From Bordetella petrii (GTDB lineage: Bacteria > Pseudomonadota > Gammaproteobacteria > Burkholderiales > Burkholderiaceae_B), in the NCBI GenBank assembly GCA_017745595.1, contig WMBV01000046.1, positions 1-35,164 on the forward strand: DNA of 35,164 bases, written 5' to 3'. A program made the translations under genes and the position numbers. Each line of letters starts with the position of its first letter. The stretch's first letter is position 1. Positions 24,655-32,644 of this stretch are shown here, piece after piece. The notes beneath the pieces are model-generated. The model was not told where the DNA came from. It saw only the letters and a list, made by a program, of their open reading frames with translations, and did not search any database.

Positions 24655-25902
24655 CTACGGCTTGAACGGCCGGGCATCGATGGGCAGTTCCAGGCCCGAC
24701 ATCTGCGCCGTCAGCAAGGCGGCGCTGCCGCAGGCCAGCGTGAAGCCCAGCGCTCCCTGGCCGATGTTCAGCCACAGGTTGTCGGCCACCCGGCTGGCGC
24801 CGATCAGCGGCTTGCCGGTGGGCGTGGCCGGACGCAGGCCGGCCCAGGGCACGGCCTGGCTCAGGTCCAGCTGCGGGAATGCCTCGCGCACCTGGCGCTT
24901 GAGCAAAGCGATGCGGGCAGGGTCGATCTCGGCATCGGTGCTGCCGATGTCGACCATGGCGGCGATGCGCAGGATGCGGCCGATGCGGGCATAGACGATG
25001 CGCCGCTCGTAGTCGGTCACGCTGATGGCCGGCGCCGTGTCGTCATCGGGCGCCAGCGGCACGCTCAGGCTGTAGCCCTTCAGCGGATACAGCGGCACGT
25101 CCTGGCCCAGCGGCTTCAGCAGCGCGCGCGCGCCCGTGCCCGCGGCCAGCACCACGGCATCGACGCCGATGTCGCCGGTGGCCGTATCCACGGCCACGAT
25201 CTTGCGGCCTTCGCGGCGCAGCTCGCGCACCGGACTGGCCATGCGGAATTCGACGTGGTCCAGTTCTTTCAGGCGCCGGAACAGCGCCTCGGTGAACTGC
25301 CGGCAGTCGCCGGCTTCTTCGCTGGGGGTATAAACCGCCCCCGCCAGGCTGCTGCCCAGGCCGGCCAGCGCGGGTTCCAGCGCCAGCGTTTCCGCCGCAT
25401 CCAGCACGCGCTGCTCGGCGCCCAGCGCCGCCTGGTAGTCCACCAGCCGGCGGGCTTTCTCGAGCAATTCCGGGCTGCGGTAGGCGATCAGCTTGCCATT
25501 GCGCACGTGGCCGAAATCCAGTTCTTCTTGCGCCAGCAGGCCGTGCAGCACGTCGCGGCTCAGGTACGACAAGGCCTGCAGCTGCGCGGTGGAAGCCTGC
25601 GCCACCGACGCGCGGCATGCCAGCGCGAACTGCAGGCACCACAGCCATTGATGCGGATCCAGGCGCGGCCGGAACCGCAGCGGCGAATCGGCGCGCAGCA
25701 GCCATGCCGGCACGTTGGGCAGCACCCCCGGCCCCGCCAGCGGCGCCACATAGCTGTAGCTGAGCTGCCCGCCGTTGGCATAACTGGACACCGTGGCCGG
25801 ACGCGCCCGGCTGTCGACCAGCACGACCTCATGTCCCTGCCGGGCAAGAAAATAGGCCGAGGTCACTCCGATGACCCCAGCGCCGATGACACATACCCTC
25901 AT
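24655..25902 (-). CDS. dadA: D-amino acid dehydrogenase (DadA-like FAD oxidoreductase)
   Basis: A 415-residue FAD-dependent dehydrogenase that oxidises D-amino acids to 2-oxoacids and passes electrons to the respiratory chain. The FAD fold opens at once: MRVCVIGAGVIGVTSAYFLARQGHEVVLVD. Other DadA marks are YANGGQLSYSYVAPLAGPGV, EEAGDCRQFTEAL, LYPLKGYSLSVPL, WAGLRPATPTGKPLIG and LWLNIGQGALGFTLACGS. The order agrees along the whole length with E. coli DadA (432 residues). The start at 25902 is set by the dinucleotide-binding motif; an in-frame ATG at 25983 would add 27 unlikely residues. No alanine racemase gene is adjacent, so other FAD amino-acid oxidases remain possible. Confidence 0.87.
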   Translation of the reverse strand: MRVCVIGAGVIGVTSAYFLARQGHEVVLVDSRARPATVSSYANGGQLSYSYVAPLAGPGVLPNVPAWLLRADSPLRFRPRLDPHQWLWCLQFALACRASVAQASTAQLQALSYLSRDVLHGLLAQEELDFGHVRNGKLIAYRSPELLEKARRLVDYQAALGAEQRVLDAAETLALEPALAGLGSSLAGAVYTPSEEAGDCRQFTEALFRRLKELDHVEFRMASPVRELRREGRKIVAVDTATGDIGVDAVVLAAGTGARALLKPLGQDVPLYPLKGYSLSVPLAPDDDTAPAISVTDYERRIVYARIGRILRIAAMVDIGSTDAEIDPARIALLKRQVREAFPQLDLSQAVPWAGLRPATPTGKPLIGASRVADNLWLNIGQGALGFTLACGSAALLTAQMSGLELPIDARPFKP

Positions 25903-25983
25903 GGAAAACCCTGAATGACCGTTTTGCTGCCATTCTGGAACGCGCGCGTCCCCGGGGCAAATGCCAATCCGGCCAGTGCCCAT

Positions 25984-25994
25984 AACCTAAGGTT
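25984..25994. promoter_or_regulatory. Short palindrome upstream of dadA
   Basis: AACCT and AGGTT around a central A form a perfect 11-base palindrome, 82 bases upstream of the dadA start, in a gap otherwise rich in GC. A regulator site is possible, but no partner protein can be named. Confidence 0.3.
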
Positions 25995-26001
25995 TAGTCT
26001 G

Positions 26002-26019
26002 GCCGGACTGCCGGCCATG
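26002..26019 (-). terminator. Hairpin downstream of nsrR
   Basis: Arms TGGCCGG and CCGGCCA with loop ACTG form a perfect 7-bp stem, 59 bases after the nsrR stop and before the dadA promoter region. It fits the end of the hmp-nsrR transcript, though no T-tract follows on the minus strand. Confidence 0.4.
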
Positions 26020-26077
26020 GGGGGGAAAGGCGTGCCCGCCGGGGCGGACGACGGCGCCGCGGCAGGCTGGCGCCGGC

Positions 26078-26515
26078 CTACGCCGCCCGATGCAACCGCA
26101 CGATGGCCGCGCCCGTGGGCGCGCGCACTAGGTCGGCCAGCGTATGCCGGTTCAGCGCATCAAAGAATACCTGCAGGCTGTCGGCCAAAATGCCCGACAG
26201 CCTGCAGACGCCGTTCAGCGCGCACGGGGGTTCGGCGCAGTTGATCAGCGCGCCCTGGTGTTCCAGGGCGCGCACCAGATCGCCCACCCGATAAGCCGAC
26301 GGCGCATGCGCCAGCCGCAGGCCGCCGCCCTTGCCGCGGGTGGTGGCCACCCAGCCCTGCTGGGCCAGGAAATGCACCACCTTGACCATGTGATTGCGCG
26401 ACACGTTGAAGCGCGCGGCGATTTCGGGAATCGTCACGGGAGTGTCGCGGCCGCCGGCCTGCGTCAGGTACATCAGGACGCGCAGGCCGAAATCGGTGTA
26501 TCGGGTCAGTTGCAT
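26078..26515 (-). CDS. nsrR: Nitric-oxide-sensing Rrf2 regulator NsrR
   Basis: A 145-residue Rrf2-family repressor carrying an iron-sulfur cluster that senses nitric oxide. The N-terminus MQLTRYTDFGLRVLMYL is the standard NsrR beginning; the helix-turn-helix is about residues 27-60 (TIPEIAARFNVSRNHMVKVV). The three cluster cysteines are Cys93, Cys98 and Cys104, with spacings identical to E. coli NsrR (91, 96, 102). It follows hmp by 18 bases on the same strand, so the operon makes both the NO-detoxifying enzyme and its repressor. An NsrR box lies over the operon promoter, which implies feedback control. Confidence 0.95.
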   Translation of the reverse strand: MQLTRYTDFGLRVLMYLTQAGGRDTPVTIPEIAARFNVSRNHMVKVVHFLAQQGWVATTRGKGGGLRLAHAPSAYRVGDLVRALEHQGALINCAEPPCALNGVCRLSGILADSLQVFFDALNRHTLADLVRAPTGAAIVRLHRAA

Positions 26516-26533
26516 GCGGCCAGACTATACCCG

Positions 26534-27751
26534 TCAGGCGCCCGGCCCGCCCGTGCCGAAGATTTCGGCATGGATGCGTTCGGGGGCCACGCCCAGCTCA
26601 ACCAGCGTGCGGCGCTGCGCGTTCATGAAGGGCAGCGGGCCGCACAGGTAATAGTCGGCATCGGGCAGCACCGCCACGTCGCGGATGGCCTGCAGGTTCA
26701 TCCGGCCGGCGTAGTCGTAGTCGAGGCCCGGCTGGTCGTCGGCGCCGACGTTCTCGTAATAGACCACTTTGCGCACGTTCGGACGCGACTTCGCCACCGT
26801 ATTCACGTGAGTCTTCATGGCGTGCACCGAGCGGTCGCGGCAGGCATGCACGAAACGGATCTGGCGGTCGTCATCGCGCGCCACCAGATGGTTCAGCATC
26901 GACACCATGGGCGTCAGCCCCACCCCGCCGCTAAGCAGCACCACGGGCGCGGCGCGCTGCTCGTCGAGCGTGAAATCGCCCTGCGGCGGCGCCAGGTCGA
27001 GCACATCGCCTTCTTGCACGCGGGCATGCAGCAGGTTGGACACGCTGCCGGCCGGCATGCCGCCGGCACCGTCTTCGCGCTTGACCGAAATGCGCAGCCG
27101 GCCCTGGCCCGGCGCATCGGACAGGCTGTACTGGCGCGGCTGCATCATGCCCAGTTCGGGCACATACACGCGCAGCGAAATGTATTGTCCCGGCAGGTAG
27201 TCGGGCACCGGGCCGCCGTCGGCCGGCACCAGATAGAACGACGTGATCTCGGCGCTTTCCGGCACCTTGCGCTCGACCTTGAACGCGCGCCAGCCGGTCC
27301 AGCCGCCGTCTTTGCCCGCCGACTGCGCGTACAGGCGCGCCTCTTCGGCGGTCAGCAGGTCGGCCAACTGGCCGTAGGCCGCCGCCCAGGCGGCGATCAG
27401 TTCGTCGGTGGCCGCGTCGCCCAGCACCTCGCTGATCGAGGCCAGCAGATGCTTGCCCACGATGGCGTAGTGTTCGGGCCGGATGCCCAGGCTGACGTGC
27501 TTGTGCACGATGCGCGTGACCACCGGCGCCAGCACCGAGGGGTCGTCGATGTGTTCGGCATAGGCGGCCACCGCCGCCGCCAACGCCTGCTGCTGCTGTC
27601 CGCCGTTCTGGTGGCCCTGGTTGAAAACCTGCTTCAGTTCCGGATTGTGGCGGAACATGCGGGCATAAAAATGGCAAGTCAGCGCCTCGCCATGGATCTT
27701 CAGAACAGGCGCCGTGGCCTTCACCAGCGTGCGGACTTCCTGGCTCAACAT
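26534..27751 (-). CDS. hmp: Flavohaemoglobin Hmp (nitric oxide dioxygenase)
   Basis: A 405-residue enzyme that converts NO and O2 to nitrate using NAD(P)H. The globin domain (about 1-140) has proximal His85 (VHKHVSLGI), distal Tyr29 (CHFYARMF) and Gln53, the set needed for NO dioxygenase activity. The FAD-binding domain includes YLPGQYISLRVYVPELGMMQPRQYSLSDAP (Arg-x-Tyr-Ser). The NAD domain has VVLLSGGVGLTPMVSML and ends with YYLCGPLPFM. AAGGAG precedes the ATG at 27751. It is first in an operon with nsrR and divergent from the YqeY-like gene. Confidence 0.97.
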   Translation of the reverse strand: MLSQEVRTLVKATAPVLKIHGEALTCHFYARMFRHNPELKQVFNQGHQNGGQQQQALAAAVAAYAEHIDDPSVLAPVVTRIVHKHVSLGIRPEHYAIVGKHLLASISEVLGDAATDELIAAWAAAYGQLADLLTAEEARLYAQSAGKDGGWTGWRAFKVERKVPESAEITSFYLVPADGGPVPDYLPGQYISLRVYVPELGMMQPRQYSLSDAPGQGRLRISVKREDGAGGMPAGSVSNLLHARVQEGDVLDLAPPQGDFTLDEQRAAPVVLLSGGVGLTPMVSMLNHLVARDDDRQIRFVHACRDRSVHAMKTHVNTVAKSRPNVRKVVYYENVGADDQPGLDYDYAGRMNLQAIRDVAVLPDADYYLCGPLPFMNAQRRTLVELGVAPERIHAEIFGTGGPGA

Positions 27752-27785
27752 GAGTACTGCTCCTTCGTCTGCGATTAAGGCTTAA

Positions 27786-27808
27786 AACATGTATTTATTA
27801 TACATCTT
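27786..27808 (-). promoter_or_regulatory. NsrR operator overlapping the hmp -10 box
   Basis: AACATGTAT (27786-27794) and ATACATCTT (27800-27808), separated by TTATT, form a 23-base palindrome with 8 of 9 arm positions matched. This resembles the known NsrR box (AAGATGYATTT and its inverse). On the minus strand a perfect TATAAT lies inside it (27802-27797), 45 bases before the hmp ATG, so bound NsrR would cover the promoter. Confidence 0.85.
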
Positions 27809-27897
27809 TAAGGATGGCAGCCCCGCCCCGCGTTTGCACAGCGCACCGGCGCCCGGTTAAAACAATGGTTTAGCCGTATCCACTACAAAGGTTTCCC

Positions 27898-28359
27898 ATG
27901 AGCAGCATCTCGCTCAAGACCCGCTTGTCCGACGCCATCAAAGATGCCATGCGCGCGCGCGATTCGCAGCGGCTGGCCACCCTGCGGTTCCTGTTCGCCG
28001 CGGTCAAGCAGAAAGAAGTCGACGAACGCCGCGAACTGAGCGACGCCGACGTCACCGCCATCATCGAAAAACAGGTCAAGCAGCGGCGCGAATCCATCGC
28101 CGCCTTCGAACAGGCCGGCCGGCTGGAAACCGCCGCCCAGGAAACCGCCGAGCTCGACGTCCTGCGCGAATTCCTGCCGCAGGCCGCCACGCCCGAAGAA
28201 ATCGAGGCGGCCATCAGTGCCGCCCTGGCCACCGTGGCCGCCCAAGGCGTCAGCGGCGGCCCGGCCATGGGCAAGGTCATGGCCATCCTGAAGCCCGCCC
28301 TGGCCGGCCGCGCCGACATGACGCTGGTGTCGCAGCAGGTCAAGCAGCGCCTGGTGTAA
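27898..28359 (+). CDS. GatB/YqeY domain-containing protein
   Basis: A 153-residue protein built of the YqeY helical domain, related to the tail of the GatB subunit of tRNA amidotransferase. Characteristic parts are [20 protein letters not shown] near the start, then [13 protein letters not shown]-like helices and the C-terminal [22 protein letters not shown]. Stand-alone YqeY proteins may bind tRNA, but their role is unproved. In many proteobacteria the gene lies near rpsU and dnaG; here it is next to hmp. Its 3' end overlaps the convergent dinB 3' end by 20 bases. Confidence 0.92.
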   Translation: MSSISLKTRLSDAIKDAMRARDSQRLATLRFLFAAVKQKEVDERRELSDADVTAIIEKQVKQRRESIAAFEQAGRLETAAQETAELDVLREFLPQAATPEEIEAAISAALATVAAQGVSGGPAMGKVMAILKPALAGRADMTLVSQQVKQRLV

Positions 28360-29461
28360 CCGGCGCCATCGGCGGGGCCGGCTGGCCGAACAAATCCAGG
28401 TCGGCCTGGCGCGCCGGCGTCGCCCCGCCGTCGAAATTGCTCATTCCCACGCCGGCCAGCCGGTAGCGCGTGCTGGCCGGCAGCGACACGCGCGCGCACA
28501 GCTGGCGCGCCACCTCGGCCAGCATCCCGGCCGAATCCGGCGGCCGCGTCAGCGTCAGGGTGCGGGTCAGGATGCGGAAGCGGTCGGTCTTCAGTTTCAG
28601 CACCACGGTGCGGCCGATGGCGCCCTTCTTGGTGCCCTGGTCCCAGACTTTCGCGGCCAGCCGCCCCAGGGTGTCGTCGAGCGCATCCAGCGGCAGGTCG
28701 ACGGCGAAGGTGGTCTCGGCCGAAATCTGCTGCAACGGGGCATCGGGCTGCACCTGGCGCACGTCGATACCCCGCGACAACTCATGCAGCCGGATGCCGT
28801 AGCGGCCGAAATGATGCTCGAGCTCGGCCGCCGTATAGGCCGACAGGTCGCCCACGGTATGAACACCCAGGGCCTCGAGCCGCCCCTGCATCACCTTGCC
28901 CACGCCGGGCACCTTGCGCACCGGCAGCGGCTGCAGGAACGCCAGCACCTGCGCGGGCTTGATCACGAACAGCCCGTCGGGCTTGTCCCAGTCGGACGCG
29001 ATCTTGGCCAGGAACTTGTTGGGCGCCACGCCCGCCGAGGCGGTCAGGCGGGTTTCTTGCAGAATCTCGCGGCGGATGGCCCGCGCGACCTCGGTGGCCG
29101 AGGCCAGGCCCGTTTTGTTGACCGTCACGTCCAGGTAGGCTTCGTCCAGCGACAGCGGCTCGATCAGGTCGGTGTGGCGCGCGAATATCTGCCGCACCTG
29201 GCGCGAAACCTCGCGGTAGCGGTTGAAGTCGGGCGGAACGTACACCGCGTCGGGGCACAGGCGCTGCGCGCGCGCCACCGACATGGCCGAATGCACGCCG
29301 TAGCGGCGCGCCTCGTACGACGCCGCGCACACTACCGAACGCGGCCCTTCCCAGGCCACCACCACCGGCAGCCCGCGCAGGGCCGGATTATCGCGCTGTT
29401 CGACCGACGCGTAGAACGCATCCATGTCGATATGTACGATCTTGCGCGAGGACGGGGGCAT
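28340..29461 (-). CDS. dinB: DNA polymerase IV (DinB)
   Basis: A 373-residue Y-family translesion polymerase. Catalytic carboxylates are present: Asp12 in [13 protein letters not shown], and Asp106/Glu107 in [11 protein letters not shown]. The thumb hairpin reads [26 protein letters not shown], and the little finger includes [18 protein letters not shown]. Near the C-terminus QADLDLF matches the sliding-clamp binding motif. The start at 29461 gives [14 protein letters not shown]; the open frame continues far upstream, but that part is antisense to the thioesterase gene. It overlaps the YqeY-like gene tail by 20 bases. No LexA-type box is seen upstream, unlike the imu operon. Confidence 0.95.
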   Translation of the reverse strand: MPPSSRKIVHIDMDAFYASVEQRDNPALRGLPVVVAWEGPRSVVCAASYEARRYGVHSAMSVARAQRLCPDAVYVPPDFNRYREVSRQVRQIFARHTDLIEPLSLDEAYLDVTVNKTGLASATEVARAIRREILQETRLTASAGVAPNKFLAKIASDWDKPDGLFVIKPAQVLAFLQPLPVRKVPGVGKVMQGRLEALGVHTVGDLSAYTAAELEHHFGRYGIRLHELSRGIDVRQVQPDAPLQQISAETTFAVDLPLDALDDTLGRLAAKVWDQGTKKGAIGRTVVLKLKTDRFRILTRTLTLTRPPDSAGMLAEVARQLCARVSLPASTRYRLAGVGMSNFDGGATPARQADLDLFGQPAPPMAPVTPGAA

Positions 29462-29554
29462 GACGGCAACCAGCGAATGCGGCCAACGGCGACGGGGCGG
29501 AAAAAAGAATATTATGACGCGCTGTCGCGCATCCCTGGAAAACTGACTGTATTC

Positions 29555-29968
29555 ATGACCTCGCCCGCCCCCACCGATTACTTCGGCCTGACCATCCCCC
29601 TGATGAGCCTGATGGGGGTGATCCCCGACAGTATCGGCGCCGACCACGCCCGCACCCTGCTGCCCTGGCGCGCCGACCTGACCAACAGCCGCGGTGACAT
29701 CCATGGCGGCACCTTGATGAGCGTGCTGGACTTCACCCTGAGCGCGGCCGCGCGCGGCACTGATCCCACCCTGGGCATGGCCACCATCGACATGACCACC
29801 ACTTTCATGTCGCCGGGCACGGGCGACCTGGCCATCGAGGCACGCTGCCTGCGGCGCGGCGCGTCCATCGCTTTCTGCGAAGGCGAAATCCGCGCCACCG
29901 ACGGCCAACTGGTGGCCAAGGCCTCCGCCACGTTCAAGGTCATCAAGCGCCGCCCCGGCGGCGATTGA
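29555..29968 (+). CDS. PaaI-family hotdog thioesterase
   Basis: A 137-residue hotdog-fold acyl-CoA thioesterase. The core motif is [24 protein letters not shown], with the His-Gly-Gly loop and the acidic residue (Asp) on the following helix. It is followed by [36 protein letters not shown], the typical second half. Such enzymes cleave acyl- or aryl-CoA esters in the cytoplasm. The ATG at 29555 gives [15 protein letters not shown]; the same frame is open far upstream but overlaps dinB on the other strand. It is divergent from dinB with 93 bases between starts. The substrate is unknown. Confidence 0.87.
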   Translation: MTSPAPTDYFGLTIPLMSLMGVIPDSIGADHARTLLPWRADLTNSRGDIHGGTLMSVLDFTLSAAARGTDPTLGMATIDMTTTFMSPGTGDLAIEARCLRRGASIAFCEGEIRATDGQLVAKASATFKVIKRRPGGD

Positions 29969-29977
29969 GGCCGGCCC

Positions 29978-30005
29978 ATTCCAAAGATTCCAAGGGATTC
30001 CAAGG
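29978..30005 (+). repeat. Three tandem ATTCCAA units next to an element copy
   Basis: ATTCCAAAG, ATTCCAAGGG and ATTCCAAGG follow each other directly from 29978, just after the thioesterase stop. The last unit runs into palindromic copy 8. This is a short imperfect tandem repeat of 9-10 bases. Confidence 0.8.
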
Positions 30006-30034
30006 TGTCTGACTCCCGCAGGGTGTCAGACACC
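30004..30034 (+). repeat. Palindromic intergenic element, copy 8 (forward)
   Basis: A 31-bp element with arms GGTGTCTGAC/GTCAGACACC and core TCCCGCAGGGT. It is the exact reverse complement of copy 4. It sits in the convergent gap between the thioesterase and lipoprotein genes; a fragment GGACACCTGGGG directly follows and may be the relic of a partner. Confidence 0.9.
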
Positions 30035-30060
30035 TGGACACCTGGGGTATCCCCCCGGCG

Positions 30061-30513
30061 CTAGCGCGGCTGCGGCAGCTGCCAGACCTCTTCCTTGGGC
30101 TGCGGATCGCCCGGCATGAAGGCCACGCACGAAGGCACGCCGTAGATGATGGCCTCGCGCATGGCGCGCACGGCATCGCTGTTCCAGAGGTTGCGCCCCC
30201 ACATGGCGATATCCACTTTCGACTGGCGCTCGTCGAGCGCGGCGATGCGTACCCGCGTCACGTCGTTGCCCGACATGGGCGCCTCGACGCGCACCAGGGC
30301 GGTGCGCGCGGCGTCGTCGACCTCGCCATGCACCGTATAGGCCCCCGAGCCGCGCAGGCAGCGCTCGGCCTGCGCCCGCGCGGCCTTGTACACCGCGCGG
30401 TAATCGGATTGCGCGGTAAAGCTTTCGGTCAGCGCGCTGCCGTCGGAAATTCCGCCCACGCATCCCGCCAGGCCCGCGGCGGCCACCGCCGCCGCCATTG
30501 AAACTCTGATCAT
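30061..30513 (-). CDS. Small conserved-type lipoprotein of unknown function
   Basis: A 150-residue putative lipoprotein. The signal MIRVSMAAAVAAAGLAGC ends in lipobox LAGC with Cys18 followed by Val-Gly-Gly, not Asp, so outer-membrane sorting is likely. The mature part has an Ala/Arg-rich helix (SDYRAVYKAARAQAERCLRG), then alternating strands (ALVRVEAPMSGNDVTRVRIAAL, SKVDIAMWGRNLW) and a Pro-rich end (PQPKEEVWQLPQPR). Two further cysteines could pair. GGGGAG precedes the ATG at 30513. It is divergent from the S9 peptidase gene. I do not recognise a characterised relative. Confidence 0.8.
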   Translation of the reverse strand: MIRVSMAAAVAAAGLAGCVGGISDGSALTESFTAQSDYRAVYKAARAQAERCLRGSGAYTVHGEVDDAARTALVRVEAPMSGNDVTRVRIAALDERQSKVDIAMWGRNLWNSDAVRAMREAIIYGVPSCVAFMPGDPQPKEEVWQLPQPR

Positions 30514-30658
30514 ATCGACTCCCCTAAGGTGGCAGCGATTATCCCGCAATCGGCGGCCTGTCCGCCAGTTGCGGCGGCCGCGGGGGGTTCGACGCGGCCG
30601 GGCCGCCTGTGGCATGATCGGCGGATACCGCCGGGCCCGCCCGGCCCAGGAGACCGCC

Positions 30659-32530
30659 TTGCCCCACGCCTCGCCGCCCGCCGCGCAGCCGCCGCGCCGC
30701 TATCCGCTGAAAGACTTCTTCCGCAACCCCGACCGCGGCTTCTTCCGCCTGGCCGACGACGGCAAGACGCTGGGGTTCATGCAGCCGGCGGCGCTCGACG
30801 AGCATCCGGCCCGCATGAACATCTATGTGCAGCCGCTGCAAGACGGCCAGCCGGCGGGCGAGCCGCGCCGGCTGACGGGCGAGACCGCGCGCGACATCAG
30901 CAACTTCTTCTGGAAAGGCAACGACATCGTGCTGTACCAGAAAGACTTCGGCGGCGACGAAAACTTCCACGTGCTGGCCGTCAATGCGCGCACCGGCACC
31001 GTCCACGACCTGACGCCCTACCCCGGCGTGCGCGCCGGCATCGAAGACGACCTGCCCGACGACCCCGGCCACGTGCTCATCAGCCACAACCAGCGCGATC
31101 CGCAGGTGTTCGACGTCTACCGGGTCAATGTGCACACCGGCGCGGCGGTGCTGGTGGCGCAGAACCCCGGCAACGTCGTGGGCTGGCAGACCGACCATGC
31201 CGGCAAGGTGCGCGCGGCGCTCACCAGCGACGGCCTCGAGACCACGCTGCTGTACCGCGACGACGAAGCCACGCCGTTTCGCCCGCTGATCACCACCGAC
31301 TACCGCACCACCGTCAGCCCGGCCTTCTTCACGTTCGACGACCGCAAGTTCTACGCTCTGAGCAACCGCGGGCGCGACAAGCTGGCGCTGGTCGTCATCG
31401 ACCCGGCCCGCCCCGACGACGAAGAACTGGTCTACGCCACCGGCGAGGTCGACCTGGACGCCGCCGGATATTCGCGCAAGCGCCGCGTGCTGACCCTTGC
31501 CGCCTATCAAACCGACCGGCCCCGCCGCCATTACTTCGACGCCCAGACCGAGGCCCTGTACCAGCAGCTGGAAAGCCTGCTGCCCGGCTACGACGTGGCC
31601 ATCCAGGGCTGGAACCGCGACGAAGACACCTACATCGTGGCCGCCTACAACGACCGCACCCCGGGCGCGCGCTATCTGTTCCAGGCCGGCACGGGCACGC
31701 TGCACAAGCTGGCCGACATCAACCCGTCCATTCCCGAGGCCGACATGTCGCCGGTGCGGCCGGTGCGCTACGCCAGCCGCGACGGGCTCGACATCCACGG
31801 CTACCTGACCCTGCCGGCCGGCCGCGCGCCCCGCGGCCTGCCCTGCATCGTCAATCCGCACGGCGGCCCCTGGGCGCGCGACGGCTGGGGCTACAACCCC
31901 GAAGTGCAATTCCTGGCCAATCGCGGCTTCTGCGTACTGCAAATGAATTTCCGCGGCTCCACCGGCTACGGCCGCCGCTTCTGGGAAGCCGGCTTCGGCC
32001 AATGGGGCCTGGCCATGCAAGACGACATCACCGACGGGGTGCGCTGGCTCATCGACCAGGGCATCGCCGACCCGGCCCGCATCGGCATTTACGGCGGCAG
32101 CTACGGCGGCTATGCCACGCTGGCCGGCATTGCCTTCACCCCCGACCTGTACGCCGCGGCGGTCGATTACGTGGGGGTATCGAACCTGTTCACCTTCATG
32201 AACACCATTCCGCCATACTGGAAGCCCTTGCTGGCCAAGATGCACGACATGGTGGGCCATCCCGAACGCGACCACGACCGCCTGGCCGCCACCTCGCCCG
32301 CCCTGCACGTCGACCGCATCCGCACCCCGCTGCTGATCGCCCAGGGCGCGCAAGACCCGCGCGTGAACAAGGCCGAAAGCGACCAGGTCGTGCAGGCCCT
32401 GCGGCAGCGCGGCGTCGAAGTCGAATACCTGGTCAAAGACAACGAAGGGCACGGTTTTCACAACGACGAAAACAAATTCGAGTTTTACGCGGCCATGGAA
32501 GCTTTTTTCGTGGAACACCTGAAACCATAA
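30659..32530 (+). CDS. S9-family (prolyl oligopeptidase/acylaminoacyl-peptidase-like) serine peptidase
   Basis: A 623-residue peptidase with an N-terminal beta-propeller (about residues 25-370) and a C-terminal alpha/beta-hydrolase domain. The catalytic triad is visible: Ser481 in YGGSYGGYA, Asp566 in QGAQDPRV and His598 in DNEGHGFH. The domain opens with IVNPHGGPWARDGWGYN. S9 enzymes cleave short peptides; with no signal peptide this one is probably cytoplasmic. I favour the TTG at 30659 because AGGAGA lies 7 bases upstream and the protein then begins (M)PHASPPAAQPPRRYPLKDFF. An ATG at 30614 would add 15 residues with a poorer ribosome site. Confidence 0.92.
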   Translation: MPHASPPAAQPPRRYPLKDFFRNPDRGFFRLADDGKTLGFMQPAALDEHPARMNIYVQPLQDGQPAGEPRRLTGETARDISNFFWKGNDIVLYQKDFGGDENFHVLAVNARTGTVHDLTPYPGVRAGIEDDLPDDPGHVLISHNQRDPQVFDVYRVNVHTGAAVLVAQNPGNVVGWQTDHAGKVRAALTSDGLETTLLYRDDEATPFRPLITTDYRTTVSPAFFTFDDRKFYALSNRGRDKLALVVIDPARPDDEELVYATGEVDLDAAGYSRKRRVLTLAAYQTDRPRRHYFDAQTEALYQQLESLLPGYDVAIQGWNRDEDTYIVAAYNDRTPGARYLFQAGTGTLHKLADINPSIPEADMSPVRPVRYASRDGLDIHGYLTLPAGRAPRGLPCIVNPHGGPWARDGWGYNPEVQFLANRGFCVLQMNFRGSTGYGRRFWEAGFGQWGLAMQDDITDGVRWLIDQGIADPARIGIYGGSYGGYATLAGIAFTPDLYAAAVDYVGVSNLFTFMNTIPPYWKPLLAKMHDMVGHPERDHDRLAATSPALHVDRIRTPLLIAQGAQDPRVNKAESDQVVQALRQRGVEVEYLVKDNEGHGFHNDENKFEFYAAMEAFFVEHLKP

Positions 32531-32556
32531 AAAACCGGCCCCCCTCCCGGGGCCGG
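32529..32556 (-). terminator. Intrinsic-type terminator facing the minus strand
   Basis: CCGGCCCC (32535-32542) and GGGGCCGG (32549-32556) form a perfect 8-bp stem with loop CCTCCC. The six bases on the left, 32529-32534, are all A, so on the minus strand the hairpin is followed by TTTTTT. On the plus strand, after the S9 peptidase, no T-tract follows. It may still act as a weak plus-strand terminator by hairpin alone. Confidence 0.6.
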
Positions 32557-32644
32557 GGCGGCGGCACGCCGCTGGCATGTTTGGTTACGGAAACCTAATG
32601 GCCCCCAGGCGGGTCTATCAGGTTCTGACCTAGAATCGGCAGCA

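Noticed and set aside
29520-29554. LexA box for dinB (CTGT at 29522 and 29547)
   Set aside because: Neither CTGT has ACAG 8 bases later; no acceptable palindrome.
30539-32578. 679-codon minus-strand frame opposite the S9 peptidase
   Set aside because: Shadow frame; the triad and propeller of the peptidase are clear on the plus strand.
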